DNA of 64,000 bases from Brucella pseudogrignonensis (lineage in GTDB: Bacteria > Pseudomonadota > Alphaproteobacteria > Rhizobiales > Rhizobiaceae): the NCBI RefSeq assembly GCF_002252525.1, contig NZ_NNRM01000041.1, positions 186,001-250,000 of the forward strand. Reading direction: 5' to 3'. The notes under the pieces were generated by a model, which saw only the letters and a list, made by a program, of their open reading frames with translations, ran no database searches and had not been told where the DNA came from. Each line of letters starts with the position of its first letter. Within the stretch, counting starts at the first letter, position 1. Of the stretch, positions 27,797-36,240 are shown piece by piece. A program made the position numbers and the translations under genes.

Positions 27797-28663
27797 TTAT
27801 TGCTTCACAGCACCCGCAGTCAGACCCCCGACCAGATAACGCTGTAAAACGAAGATAATGATCATCGCCGGTGCGATACCCACAAAGGACGCCGCCATCA
27901 GCTCATTCCACACGACTTCCTGCTTGCCGAAGAAGGCAAAGAGGCCAACCGGCAGCGGCATGTATTCCGCCTTGGAATTAAACGTCAGCGCGAAGATGAA
28001 CTGCTGCGCATAGGCACCGATGAAGGTGGTGATCGCCACAACGATGATACCCGGCATGGCGATCGGCAGAATGACACGGCGCAGCGTATAGAACTGGCTC
28101 GCGCCATCCATATAGGCAGCTTCATTCAGCTCACGCGGAATACGCATCATGTACGTGCGCAGCAGCCAGATCGCCGCCGGAATGAGGAATGCCACACCCG
28201 GCACGATCATCGCTGCATAGGTGTTGAGCAGCTGGAAGCTGCGCATCAGGCGGAACAGCGGGATCAGCAGAACCGCGCCCGAGAACATGTTGATCGCCAG
28301 AAAGCCACCGAGGATCAGACCTGCGCCGCGAAACTCAAAACGCGAGAATGCGTAAGCGGCAGGAACCACCAGAATAAGCACGATGATCGTGACCACCGAC
28401 GAAATAAAGAACGAATTGAAGATATAGCGTCCAAACTCGGGCACGCTCTTCCACATCGAGAAATAGGCATTGAAACTGCCATTCTCGGGCCAAAACGTAT
28501 AAGGCGACGAGAACAGCTGATTGAGCGGCTTCAGCGAAACCAGAAAGCCCTCGATGAACGGCGCCAGCAGGAAAAACAGGAAGACTGCAATTCCCACATA
28601 GGCAGCGATCTTTTCATACCATGTATAGCGGTCGATAAGCGGCGTATTTTGCGGTTGGCTCAT
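27797..28663 (-). CDS. Sugar ABC transporter permease (MalG/UgpE type)
   Basis: A 288-residue CUT1 permease. It shows six membrane segments and the EAA motif ELNEAAYMDGASQFYTLRRVILP. It ends with the usual LVGGLTAGAVKQ tail. The start is 11 bp from the upstream permease stop. It probably dimerises with the protein at 28675-29559. Confidence 0.92.
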   Translation of the reverse strand: MSQPQNTPLIDRYTWYEKIAAYVGIAVFLFFLLAPFIEGFLVSLKPLNQLFSSPYTFWPENGSFNAYFSMWKSVPEFGRYIFNSFFISSVVTIIVLILVVPAAYAFSRFEFRGAGLILGGFLAINMFSGAVLLIPLFRLMRSFQLLNTYAAMIVPGVAFLIPAAIWLLRTYMMRIPRELNEAAYMDGASQFYTLRRVILPIAMPGIIVVAITTFIGAYAQQFIFALTFNSKAEYMPLPVGLFAFFGKQEVVWNELMAASFVGIAPAMIIIFVLQRYLVGGLTAGAVKQ

Positions 28664-28674
28664 TATGTTTCCCC

Positions 28675-29559
28675 TTAAGCAAGTTTTTCGGGGCTGATGC
28701 GCCGCGTGACACGGAAATAGGCCAGGCAGAACAGCGAGAGGAATATGCAGATGGTGACGGCACGCGCCGCACCTTCACCGTAACGCTTCGAGCCAATAGC
28801 CGTCTGATAGGTGTCGATAATCATCGTGGTGGTCGAGCCGTTCGGGCCGCCCTGCGTCAGAATCCAGATGATGTCGAATGAGTTGAATGTCGCAATGGTC
28901 GAAAGCATCGACATCGTGATGATGGCAGGAAGCATCAGCGGCAACGTCACCCGGCGGAAACGGTACATGCGGCCTGCGCCATCAGTCCAGGCGGCTTCAT
29001 AGAGATCCTTCGGGATCGCCTGAAGGGCCGCAAGGAAATAGAGCGTCACCATGGGCACGCCGATCCAGACGTCAGTGACAATCGTTGCCCAGAAAGCCGT
29101 GCTGCCATAAGCGAGGAACGCAACCGGTCCATCGACCAGTCCCGCGCGCTGGAGCATACCGGAAATCATGCCGAACTGTCCGTTATACATCCAGCTCCAC
29201 ATGAAAATGCCAATCGCCATAGGCACGATCCACGGCGGCATAATCATCAGACGGAACAATGCACGTCCCGGCAAAGCCATGTTGAGAAGCACCGCTCCAA
29301 ACATGCCGATCGTGATCTTCATCATCACCGAAAAGAACGTCCAGATGAATGTCCGGCCAATGACGGCCAGAAACTGCGCATTGGCGATCTTTTCATAATT
29401 GGCCCAGCCAACCCAATTGGTTGTGCGACGCAGCGATGCATCGGTGAAGGACAAGATGAAGGTGTCGATCAGCGGATAGGCCACGATGGCCAGCACATAG
29501 ATGAGTGCCGGCGCAAGCATGACCCACGCAAAGATGACTTTGGAGCGTTGCATTCCCAT
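28675..29559 (-). CDS. Sugar ABC transporter permease (MalF/UgpA type)
   Basis: A 294-residue CUT1 permease with the EAA motif DLYEAAWTDGAGRMYRFRRV and the opening MLAPALIYVLAIVAYPLIDT. It is separated by 8 bp from the Gfo/Idh/MocA gene upstream, so it is co-transcribed. Confidence 0.92.
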   Translation of the reverse strand: MGMQRSKVIFAWVMLAPALIYVLAIVAYPLIDTFILSFTDASLRRTTNWVGWANYEKIANAQFLAVIGRTFIWTFFSVMMKITIGMFGAVLLNMALPGRALFRLMIMPPWIVPMAIGIFMWSWMYNGQFGMISGMLQRAGLVDGPVAFLAYGSTAFWATIVTDVWIGVPMVTLYFLAALQAIPKDLYEAAWTDGAGRMYRFRRVTLPLMLPAIITMSMLSTIATFNSFDIIWILTQGGPNGSTTTMIIDTYQTAIGSKRYGEGAARAVTICIFLSLFCLAYFRVTRRISPEKLA

Positions 29560-29567
29560 TTATCAGA

Positions 29568-30722
29568 TCAAACTTTCTGAAGAGCTGCGTCAAAGCGGTC
29601 CCAGACGGGACGCAGATCGATGACCGTGCGCTTTTCGCGCGCTTCATCCATTGCCATGGCAAGAATGCCGGCTTCCATCGCATCAAGCGGCGAAACAGGA
29701 AGCGGTCCGGCATTCATGACATGCGCGATCACTTCTTCCGCCATCTTTTCGTCAGCGCCGTAATGCTGCGAAAGCTCGGTGCGTGTCGCATATTCCTTGT
29801 GAATGGTGCGCTTTTCGTTCAGCACTTCATGCACATCGAAATAGCCACGAATGAAGTCGCCCTCAGCCTGACCACGCGTTCCAAAAATCGCAAAGCGGCG
29901 GAACTGGTCCGGCGCATTCAGATTTGTGTGGAAGTTCATGCCGACGCCATTGGCATATTCAATGATTGCGACCTGATAATCGATGATGTCGCCATCGGAA
30001 TCGAAAACCTTGTCCGAACCTTCCCAGCCCGTCGGCTTGCGGTGGAACAGCGACATGTCGTTGATGCCTTCACGACGCGGATCATTTTCCGGAATGAAGG
30101 TCTTGCGGCCACCAAAGCTTGCAACCCGCTCAGGGCGCGAACCGATCACGCTGTTGTAGAGATCGAGATCGTGACAGCATTTTTCGAGAAGGAAGCTGCC
30201 CGACCACTTCGAATAGCGGCGCCAGTCGCGCATGAAGAATGCGCCGTGATATGGATAGATATGCTCTGCGGCTTCGACCGAAACGATATTGCCGAGCAGA
30301 CCGTCATTCTTGGCCTGCATCAGATCGCGATACATCGGCGCGTAGCGCAGCACGAGACCAACCAGCAAACGCTCCTGACCGTGCTTGGCAAGAAGCTCAG
30401 CCAGCGCATAGGTCTGCTCAATAGACGACACAATCGGCTTTTCGGTGAAAACGGTAAGACCCGCTTCAAGACCCACACGAATATGATCGAGATGCATGTG
30501 GTTTGGCGAGCCGATCATCAGAAGATCGAACGTCTCACTGGCGATCAACTCTTCCGGCGTTGCATATTGCTTGCCAGCCGAAATGCCATGCTCATCCAGT
30601 TCTGCCATGCCCGCAGGGGCAGGATCGACATAGCCGACAATCTGAAAATCGGGATCGAGCGCATTGAAGACAAAACCCAAATAACCCAGACGATAGCCTA
30701 GTCCTACAATGCCGACTTTCAC
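29568..30722 (-). CDS. Gfo/Idh/MocA family oxidoreductase
   Basis: A 384-residue NAD(P)-dependent protein with an N-terminal Rossmann fold (VGIVGLGYRLGYLGFVF), the family motif EKPI (about 134-137) and the substrate-side motif EKCCHDLDLYN. It is first in the sugar-importer operon. Members of this fold either oxidise sugars or, as GH109, cleave alpha-N-acetylgalactosaminides through a redox mechanism. The amino-sugar context makes the latter worth testing, but sequence alone does not decide. No signal peptide is seen, so it acts in the cytoplasm. Confidence 0.87.
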   Translation of the reverse strand: MKVGIVGLGYRLGYLGFVFNALDPDFQIVGYVDPAPAGMAELDEHGISAGKQYATPEELIASETFDLLMIGSPNHMHLDHIRVGLEAGLTVFTEKPIVSSIEQTYALAELLAKHGQERLLVGLVLRYAPMYRDLMQAKNDGLLGNIVSVEAAEHIYPYHGAFFMRDWRRYSKWSGSFLLEKCCHDLDLYNSVIGSRPERVASFGGRKTFIPENDPRREGINDMSLFHRKPTGWEGSDKVFDSDGDIIDYQVAIIEYANGVGMNFHTNLNAPDQFRRFAIFGTRGQAEGDFIRGYFDVHEVLNEKRTIHKEYATRTELSQHYGADEKMAEEVIAHVMNAGPLPVSPLDAMEAGILAMAMDEAREKRTVIDLRPVWDRFDAALQKV

Positions 30723-31290
30723 GATAAACTCCCATGCGGTTTTTAGTAAGATGAAAATCTACACCACAAAATGTCAAGAAAAAACACACAGAATTTAGCT
30801 AAACAAAAACTTTTCACACAGACTTGAAGCGGTTCAGAAACAGCATTCCTGCACACCTGCCTTAAAAGAAATCATATTGCTCGAAATCGGATCAATATGT
30901 TCAAACTGCAATCAACGCGCGCATAAATTGTAATTTTTATTAATTAAAACAATTGATTAAATCAGGAAGTCCCTCGTTGTCCACCTGTCAAAACACGCTG
31001 AACCGCGATTTTTCCGCCATAGATTCTCATTGCATGAGGCGCATGAAGTCATGCTAAATCCGCAACAAAAGAATTTAATAACCATTAAATCATAAGCGCG
31101 TGAATTTTAGGATGGACAAAATTCATTGAAGGCGCTGATATAGTTACTAACAAAACCAAACCCTCAATACCGCATGATTTGAAGCCTACGCGACCGAGAC
31201 TCAGCGGGATTGCACATATCTGGAACGCGCATTTGTCGAAAGCGGCTTTAGCCCTTCGCAATGCGTTTAAATTTGCTGGTGGAGAATTGC
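30723..31290. promoter_or_regulatory. Divergent regulatory region of the amino-sugar island
   Basis: A 568-bp AT-rich gap with no gene, between the importer operon (-) and the GH20 gene (+). On the minus strand TTGACA (30777-30772) is a likely -35 for the importer operon. CACACAGA occurs twice, at 30785 and 30815, 30 bp apart. This loosely recalls the direct repeats upstream of the island's regulator. No clear operator for the GH20 side was found. Confidence 0.4.
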
Positions 31291-33204
31291 ATGCCTAGCC
31301 TATTCCGACTTGAAAATTCGTGGATCGCAAATCCCGCACCAGCCGGAACTATGACAATCGAAGTGTTTAACCTGTCGGATGAAACCCTGACCGATTTCTC
31401 GCTTTGCTACACCAGCATCACCCGCATTGTTGGAGAGCCGCATATCACGAATGGACACTTTGTCCTGCATGATGGCAGCTTCAACGAAATAGCTGCGCCC
31501 AAAGGCTTCGCATTGAAGCCGGGTGGAACATGGACGGTGAGCGTCGCACCACTTAATCGCTCACCGTTCCATGTTAATGACGGAGCGAAGACGGCTTATC
31601 TCAAATGTGCCGATGGCCGTTTGATCCACATTGAGACCGGCGAACTCGCACTTTCGGGACAGAACCTCCCTCTGCCCGGCCCGCGTCTGCCGGAAGGCCG
31701 TCTTACGCTTCCGTTTGCCCTGCTGCCATGGCCCGTGAAATTCGAAGCTGAAGCAGGCAGCACACCAATTGCTCTGCATCCCGCAGAGGGCACAGATCTT
31801 GCAGGTCTGCGTGCGCTTTCGCTGGTGGAATCACTCCATGCGCGGTTGTTCCCACAGGCACGTCAGGTCTTTTCGCTCAAGACCGTGGAAGGCGGCCGCG
31901 CAGTTTCTATCAAAACCGATACGGGTATCAAAAAGAGCGGCTTTACCATCGATTTCACCGCTGATCTGATCACGGTTACGAGCGCCGATGCCGACGGCAC
32001 GCGCCATGGTCTTGTCGCTCTCGCACACATTCTTGATGGCGCAAAGCAGGATGCAGAACGCTTTAAATTCCCGGTTTCTGGCCGCATTGAAGATGCTCCA
32101 CGCCATGACTGGCGTGGCTGCCTTCTGGATGTTTCGCGTCATTTCTGGACGCATGATGAAGTCACGCGATTCCTCGACATTATGGCCTGGTATCGCCTCA
32201 ACACTTTCCATTGGCATCTGACCGACGATGAAGCATGGCGCATTGAAATTCCGGAACTGCCGGAACTGACAGGGATTGGCGCAACCCGCGCTCCGAACAG
32301 TGTAATGCTGCCGCAGCTTGGCGATACGACTGAACCGTCGCACGGTTTCTATACGCAGGCACAAATTCGCTCGGTTGTCGAACACGCGCAATCACTCGGC
32401 ATTGAAGTGGTGCCGGAAGTCGACATGCCCGGCCATTGCAAGGCGGTACTGACCGCTCTGCCGTATCTTCAGGATCGCAATGAAGCCAATGAGTCCTACA
32501 AAACTGTTCAGGGCTTCACGAACAATGCGCTCAACCCCGCCATGCCAGCGACATGGGAATTTGTGAAGACAATCCTTGACAATATCGTCGCTCTCTTCCC
32601 GGGTCGCTATATCCATATCGGCGGCGACGAAGTGGCCGATAATTCATGGATCGGCTCGCCGCTTGCACGCGAGTTGATGGAACGCGAAGGGCTTGAAGGC
32701 ACATTTGAACTGCAATCATGGTTCATGCGCAAGCTCAAGATCATGCTGGAACAGCGCGGCCGTGTTCTCGCTGGCTGGAACGAAGTCGCGCATGGCGGCG
32801 GCGTGCAGCCGGAAGGCACTTTGCTGATGGCATGGCAGGCACCGGAAATCGGCATTGAGCTTGCAAAGCAGGGCTATGACGTCGTCATGACGCCGGGTCA
32901 GGCCTATTATCTTGATATGGCGCAGTCGCATAACTGGTGGGAGCCAGGCGCTGGCTGGGCGGGCGCTTCCACGCCGGAAGAAAGCTACGCTTACGAAGCT
33001 GCTGGCGATTTCCCGCCAGAACTGGCGCAGCATCTCAAGGGTGTTCAGGCATGTATCTGGTGTGAACATTTTACCACGCACGCCTATTTCAACGACCTCA
33101 CCTTCCCGCGCCTGCTGGCGGTGGCCGAAGCGGCATGGACACCAGCATCGGAAAAGGATTGGCTGCGCTTTGCTGTGCAGGCACGCCGTCATCCGCTATT
33201 CTGA
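31291..33204 (+). CDS. Beta-N-acetylhexosaminidase (GH20), cytoplasmic
   Basis: A 637-residue glycoside hydrolase that removes terminal beta-linked GlcNAc or GalNAc. The GH20 catalytic pair Asp446-Glu447 lies in HIGGDE (442-447), and WHLTDDEAWR and EVDMPGHC are also family marks. The start at 31291 follows GGAG; no signal peptide is present, so it works on imported saccharide in the cytoplasm. It is followed by the MFS and CutC genes. This supports an importer cargo that is a disaccharide or short oligosaccharide. Confidence 0.92.
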   Translation: MPSLFRLENSWIANPAPAGTMTIEVFNLSDETLTDFSLCYTSITRIVGEPHITNGHFVLHDGSFNEIAAPKGFALKPGGTWTVSVAPLNRSPFHVNDGAKTAYLKCADGRLIHIETGELALSGQNLPLPGPRLPEGRLTLPFALLPWPVKFEAEAGSTPIALHPAEGTDLAGLRALSLVESLHARLFPQARQVFSLKTVEGGRAVSIKTDTGIKKSGFTIDFTADLITVTSADADGTRHGLVALAHILDGAKQDAERFKFPVSGRIEDAPRHDWRGCLLDVSRHFWTHDEVTRFLDIMAWYRLNTFHWHLTDDEAWRIEIPELPELTGIGATRAPNSVMLPQLGDTTEPSHGFYTQAQIRSVVEHAQSLGIEVVPEVDMPGHCKAVLTALPYLQDRNEANESYKTVQGFTNNALNPAMPATWEFVKTILDNIVALFPGRYIHIGGDEVADNSWIGSPLARELMEREGLEGTFELQSWFMRKLKIMLEQRGRVLAGWNEVAHGGGVQPEGTLLMAWQAPEIGIELAKQGYDVVMTPGQAYYLDMAQSHNWWEPGAGWAGASTPEESYAYEAAGDFPPELAQHLKGVQACIWCEHFTTHAYFNDLTFPRLLAVAEAAWTPASEKDWLRFAVQARRHPLF

Positions 33205-33211
33205 TCCTCAT

Positions 33212-33239
33212 GTCCTGTGCGGTTTCAGCCGTGCAGGAC
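33212..33239 (+). other. Hairpin between GH20 and MFS genes
   Basis: GTCCTGTGCGG and CCGTGCAGGAC pair (two wobble pairs, 6-nt loop) directly after the GH20 stop. There is no T run, so it is more likely an mRNA stability element than a terminator. Confidence 0.35.
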
Positions 33240-33270
33240 AAAGCCTATTGTGAAAATAGTGGCGCACTGA

Positions 33271-34473
33271 ATGTCGACCTCGAGCCTCGATCTTGTCCGG
33301 CAATATCCGATCGTGCGAGCCAGCACGATCGCGATCCTGTTTTTTGGCTTCGCGGGGGCGGCCACAACGCCATATCAGCCGATTGTCGGCATCCGCGTCA
33401 TCGGCTTAAGCGACTTCACCTATTCTGTTGTGGCCTTCTGTGCCGTCGTCGCCAATCTCGCGGCAAGCATTGCCATCGGACTGGTTTCTGACCGCATCGG
33501 GCGTTATCGCGCGCCGATGGTTATCGTTACAGCCCTTGGTATTGCAGGTTTCGGCCTGATCTGGCTGTTCCCATCGCCATGGGTCTTTGCGCTGGCAACC
33601 ATCGGCCCGATTGCCCTTTTCAACGTCATCAGCACATTGCTTTTTGCCAATATCCGCAATCACTCGGCTGGAATGGCACCGATTGAACTCAGCGATTCGA
33701 TCACCATTGTTCGCATGGCGATTTCGATCGCGTGGATTCTCGTTCCCGGCCTTGTCGGTGCCGTGCTGGCCGGAACCGGCTCGCCTCTGACCGCCTATTC
33801 CTTTGCAACGCTGCTTTCGCTCGGTTGCTTTCTGTCGATCATAACGCTTATGCCCCATGATCATAAGCCAGACAAAAACGCGCAAAGCACAAAGCCATCA
33901 AGCCTTGCAGATCTTCAGCGCGTGATTTCACCCGGCGTTTTCATCCGGTTAATCGGAACCGCGCTCATAACCTCGGTTTTGCATGTGAATGCTATTGCAC
34001 TTCCGCTGATCATTACCGGGCGCGGCGGTGGCACGGTTGAAGATGTCGGCATGGTCATGGGCTTCGTGGCAGGGCTTGAAGCAATTCTCATGCTGGTCTG
34101 GGCGCGCATTGGCCGTCGCAAAAGCCAGATCAGCATCTTCTTTGTCGCATCATTGCTTTATGCAATCTATCTGGTCTGGCTTGCATTCCTCACCACACGA
34201 TGGGAGATTTACGCCGCATCAGCGATTGGGGGGATCGGCGCTGCTGCAATCGTGAGCCAGCCAATAAGCTATCTGCTTGGTATCATTCACGATCGGCCCG
34301 GCCTGTCGGCCTCCCTGATCGCAATCAACATGTTTGTCGGCGGTGGCATCGGCACAGCGCTTTTTGCGATTGGAACAAGCTTTGCTGGCTATGGAACTGT
34401 CACCATCATGGGGGCTATCGCAGGATTGGCCGGTGTCGCGATACTGGCAAAGGTAGAATACAAGAAAAACTGA
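33271..34473 (+). CDS. MFS transporter
   Basis: A 400-residue major facilitator with about twelve membrane segments. The loop 2-3 motif GLVSDRIGRYRAP is visible. It looks like the sugar-efflux (SetA-like) branch, but this is not firm. It lies between GH20 and CutC in the amino-sugar island, so it may export excess sugar or import a monosaccharide. Confidence 0.78.
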   Translation: MSTSSLDLVRQYPIVRASTIAILFFGFAGAATTPYQPIVGIRVIGLSDFTYSVVAFCAVVANLAASIAIGLVSDRIGRYRAPMVIVTALGIAGFGLIWLFPSPWVFALATIGPIALFNVISTLLFANIRNHSAGMAPIELSDSITIVRMAISIAWILVPGLVGAVLAGTGSPLTAYSFATLLSLGCFLSIITLMPHDHKPDKNAQSTKPSSLADLQRVISPGVFIRLIGTALITSVLHVNAIALPLIITGRGGGTVEDVGMVMGFVAGLEAILMLVWARIGRRKSQISIFFVASLLYAIYLVWLAFLTTRWEIYAASAIGGIGAAAIVSQPISYLLGIIHDRPGLSASLIAINMFVGGGIGTALFAIGTSFAGYGTVTIMGAIAGLAGVAILAKVEYKKN

Positions 34474-34483
34474 GGGGATTGCT

Positions 34484-35233
34484 TTGAGCCGGATACTACT
34501 GGAAGTCTGCGTCGATGATGCTGAAGGACTGAACGCCGCAATCAAAGGCGGTGCAGATCGGATTGAACTTTGCGCAGCACTCGCAATCGGCGGGCTGACG
34601 CCTTCCATCGGTCTCATGCAGCTTTCAGCCAAAGCGCCAATTCCGATCATGGTGATGATACGGCCGCGCGCTGGCAGCTTCGTCTGGACCGAAGATGAAT
34701 TGCAGATCATGGAAGCCGAAATTGCAACAACACGTGCCCTCGGCCTCGCGGGCGTTGTAATTGGCGCCAATCTGCCCGATGGCAGGCTTGATAAGCCTGC
34801 ATTGCAGCGACTGGTCAATGCAGCCGATGGTCTTGAGATCGCACTGCATCGCTCAATCGATCTTACCCCGGTCGCGGCAGAAGCCGTGCAAATAGCTATC
34901 GAGCTTGGCATCAACCGGATTTTGAGTTCAGGCGGCGCCTTGAAAGCCGTATCCGGCCTCGAACGCCTTGCGCAAATGCAGAGTGCTGCCAAAAACAAAA
35001 TCACCATCATGCCGGGTTCGAGCGTGAATATGGGAACACTTGCCGAAATCGCTGCGGCATTGCCTGATCTCATTGAAATTCACGCATCCTGCAGTGCGCC
35101 TGTCAATGCGGATGAGATTTTGCAGAATTTCGGCTTCGCCATGCCGGGTGCAACAAGAACTACAGCAGCCAAAGTTGCCGAACTGCGCGCGGCCCTCAAG
35201 GCGATTGCCGATGGCAGGCAGCCGCCTTCCTGA
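34484..35233 (+). CDS. cutC: CutC family protein
   Basis: A 249-residue TIM-barrel protein of the CutC family. It opens LLEVCVDDAEGLNAAIKGGA, continues with ADRIELCAALAIGGLTPS, and has MIRPRAGSF. The start is TTG at 34484 after GAGGGG. CutC was named for copper tolerance, but its biochemical role is unsettled, and it often sits in sugar gene clusters as here. A hairpin (35240-35265) follows. Confidence 0.88.
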   Translation: MSRILLEVCVDDAEGLNAAIKGGADRIELCAALAIGGLTPSIGLMQLSAKAPIPIMVMIRPRAGSFVWTEDELQIMEAEIATTRALGLAGVVIGANLPDGRLDKPALQRLVNAADGLEIALHRSIDLTPVAAEAVQIAIELGINRILSSGGALKAVSGLERLAQMQSAAKNKITIMPGSSVNMGTLAEIAAALPDLIEIHASCSAPVNADEILQNFGFAMPGATRTTAAKVAELRAALKAIADGRQPPS

Positions 35234-35239
35234 TTTAAG

Positions 35240-35265
35240 CAGCCATCCGTGCTCAGGAATGGCTG
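35240..35265 (+). terminator. Weak hairpin after cutC
   Basis: CAGCCAT and ATGGCTG pair across 12 nt, 6 bp beyond the cutC stop. There is no T run. It may separate the GH20-MFS-cutC unit from the regulator operon. Confidence 0.4.
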
Positions 35266-35286
35266 ACATGCAAACGGAGCAAAACA

Positions 35287-35369
35287 AAATTTGTGTTAAA
35301 ATAAACAACTGACATTAGAAATTTGTGTTGAAGTAAAATTCTCTTTTCAATAGAAAATTACAACACAAG
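35287..35369. promoter_or_regulatory. Operator direct repeats upstream of the island regulator
   Basis: The 19-mer AAATTTGTGTTAAAATAAA (35287-35305) recurs as AAATTTGTGTTGAAGTAAA (35319-35337), 17 of 19 identical and 32 bp apart. A TTGTGTTG core also occurs inverted near 35361-35369. The spacing of three helical turns suits cooperative binding, probably autoregulation by the adjoining gene product. Confidence 0.6.
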
Positions 35370-35382
35370 GAAAGGGCCGGAG

Positions 35383-36240
35383 TTGCAACCGACAGAAGAC
35401 CTCTATCAGACTGTGCAAGCAGCAGTGCCGGAGCTTACTCCGAAGCTGCGTGGCATATGCCTGTTGATCGAAAACGATCCGGTAGGCTTCATTCGCTCAA
35501 CAGCACGCGAATTGTGCAACCAGCTTGGTACTTCAGAACCAACTCTCATCCGCTTCTGCCAGCGTTTTGGCTATGCGGGCCTTGCCGATTTCCGCATCGA
35601 TCTCGCTTTGTCGCTTGCCCAGCGCCCTGGCCTCGTGCCCGCTGGTGTGGAAGCTAATCCGGTTGATCGTCGCGCCGTCAATTTCGACGCCAAGGATGCA
35701 ATCGGACGCAAGGCAGTCAGTCTCCTTGAAGGCGACACCGCGGTACTGTTCGATAACGGCTCCAGCACCGAAAGACTGGCAGCACATCTGGGCGATCTTG
35801 CACCGCTTATCGTCATGACCCGCAGTCTCGACGTTGCGCAGACCGTCCTTCGCCACAAGCAGCATCAGGTGATGCTGACCGGCGGCAACATCCGCCGCGA
35901 AACCATGTCGGTCTCCGGACGACTGGTCGATACGGCACTTTCGGAAATGCGCTTCGACACCTTTGTCATGGGTGCAGACAGCATTGAGCCAGAAACGGGC
36001 GTCAGCACTTTTCTGGAAGACGAAGCCCATGAAAACCGCGCGATGATCGAGGCTTCTGGCCGTGTCATCGTTCTGGCCGACAAGACCAAATTCAGCAAAC
36101 CACGGCTGCATCGTATCTGCGCAATGGATCGGATTACGGCGATCATAACCGATCTTGAACCCAATCACGAAATAGCCAACCGCATCCGCGAACGCGGTGT
36201 GCGTGTCATCAGTACTCAAGAGGACGGCGTTAATGACTAA
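35383..36240 (+). CDS. RpiR-DeoR hybrid transcriptional regulator
   Basis: A 285-residue regulator with mismatched halves. Residues about 1-80 (LRGICLLIENDPVGFIRSTA, then SEPTLIRFCQRFGYAGLADF) form an RpiR-type helix-turn-helix. Residues about 100-270 (LFDNGSSTERLA, VMLTGGNIRRE, VMGADSIEPETGVST, VLADKTKF) are a DeoR sugar-phosphate sensor domain. Normal RpiR proteins carry a SIS domain and normal DeoR proteins a DeoR helix-turn-helix. It begins at TTG 35383 and overlaps agaS by 8 bp. It probably senses an amino-sugar or tagatose phosphate. Confidence 0.85.
   Translation: MQPTEDLYQTVQAAVPELTPKLRGICLLIENDPVGFIRSTARELCNQLGTSEPTLIRFCQRFGYAGLADFRIDLALSLAQRPGLVPAGVEANPVDRRAVNFDAKDAIGRKAVSLLEGDTAVLFDNGSSTERLAAHLGDLAPLIVMTRSLDVAQTVLRHKQHQVMLTGGNIRRETMSVSGRLVDTALSEMRFDTFVMGADSIEPETGVSTFLEDEAHENRAMIEASGRVIVLADKTKFSKPRLHRICAMDRITAIITDLEPNHEIANRIRERGVRVISTQEDGVND

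Noticed and set aside
29721-30701. 326-codon open frame on the plus strand
   Set aside because: It lies opposite the Gfo/Idh/MocA gene and has no recognisable motif.
30953-30966. TTGATTAAATCAGG as an FNR-type box
   Set aside because: The spacing between half-sites is wrong (2 bp where 4 are needed) and the surrounding genes are amino-sugar genes.
31075-31088. TTAA...TTAA as a CtrA box upstream of GH20
   Set aside because: The spacer is 6 bp, not 7, and the final C is missing.
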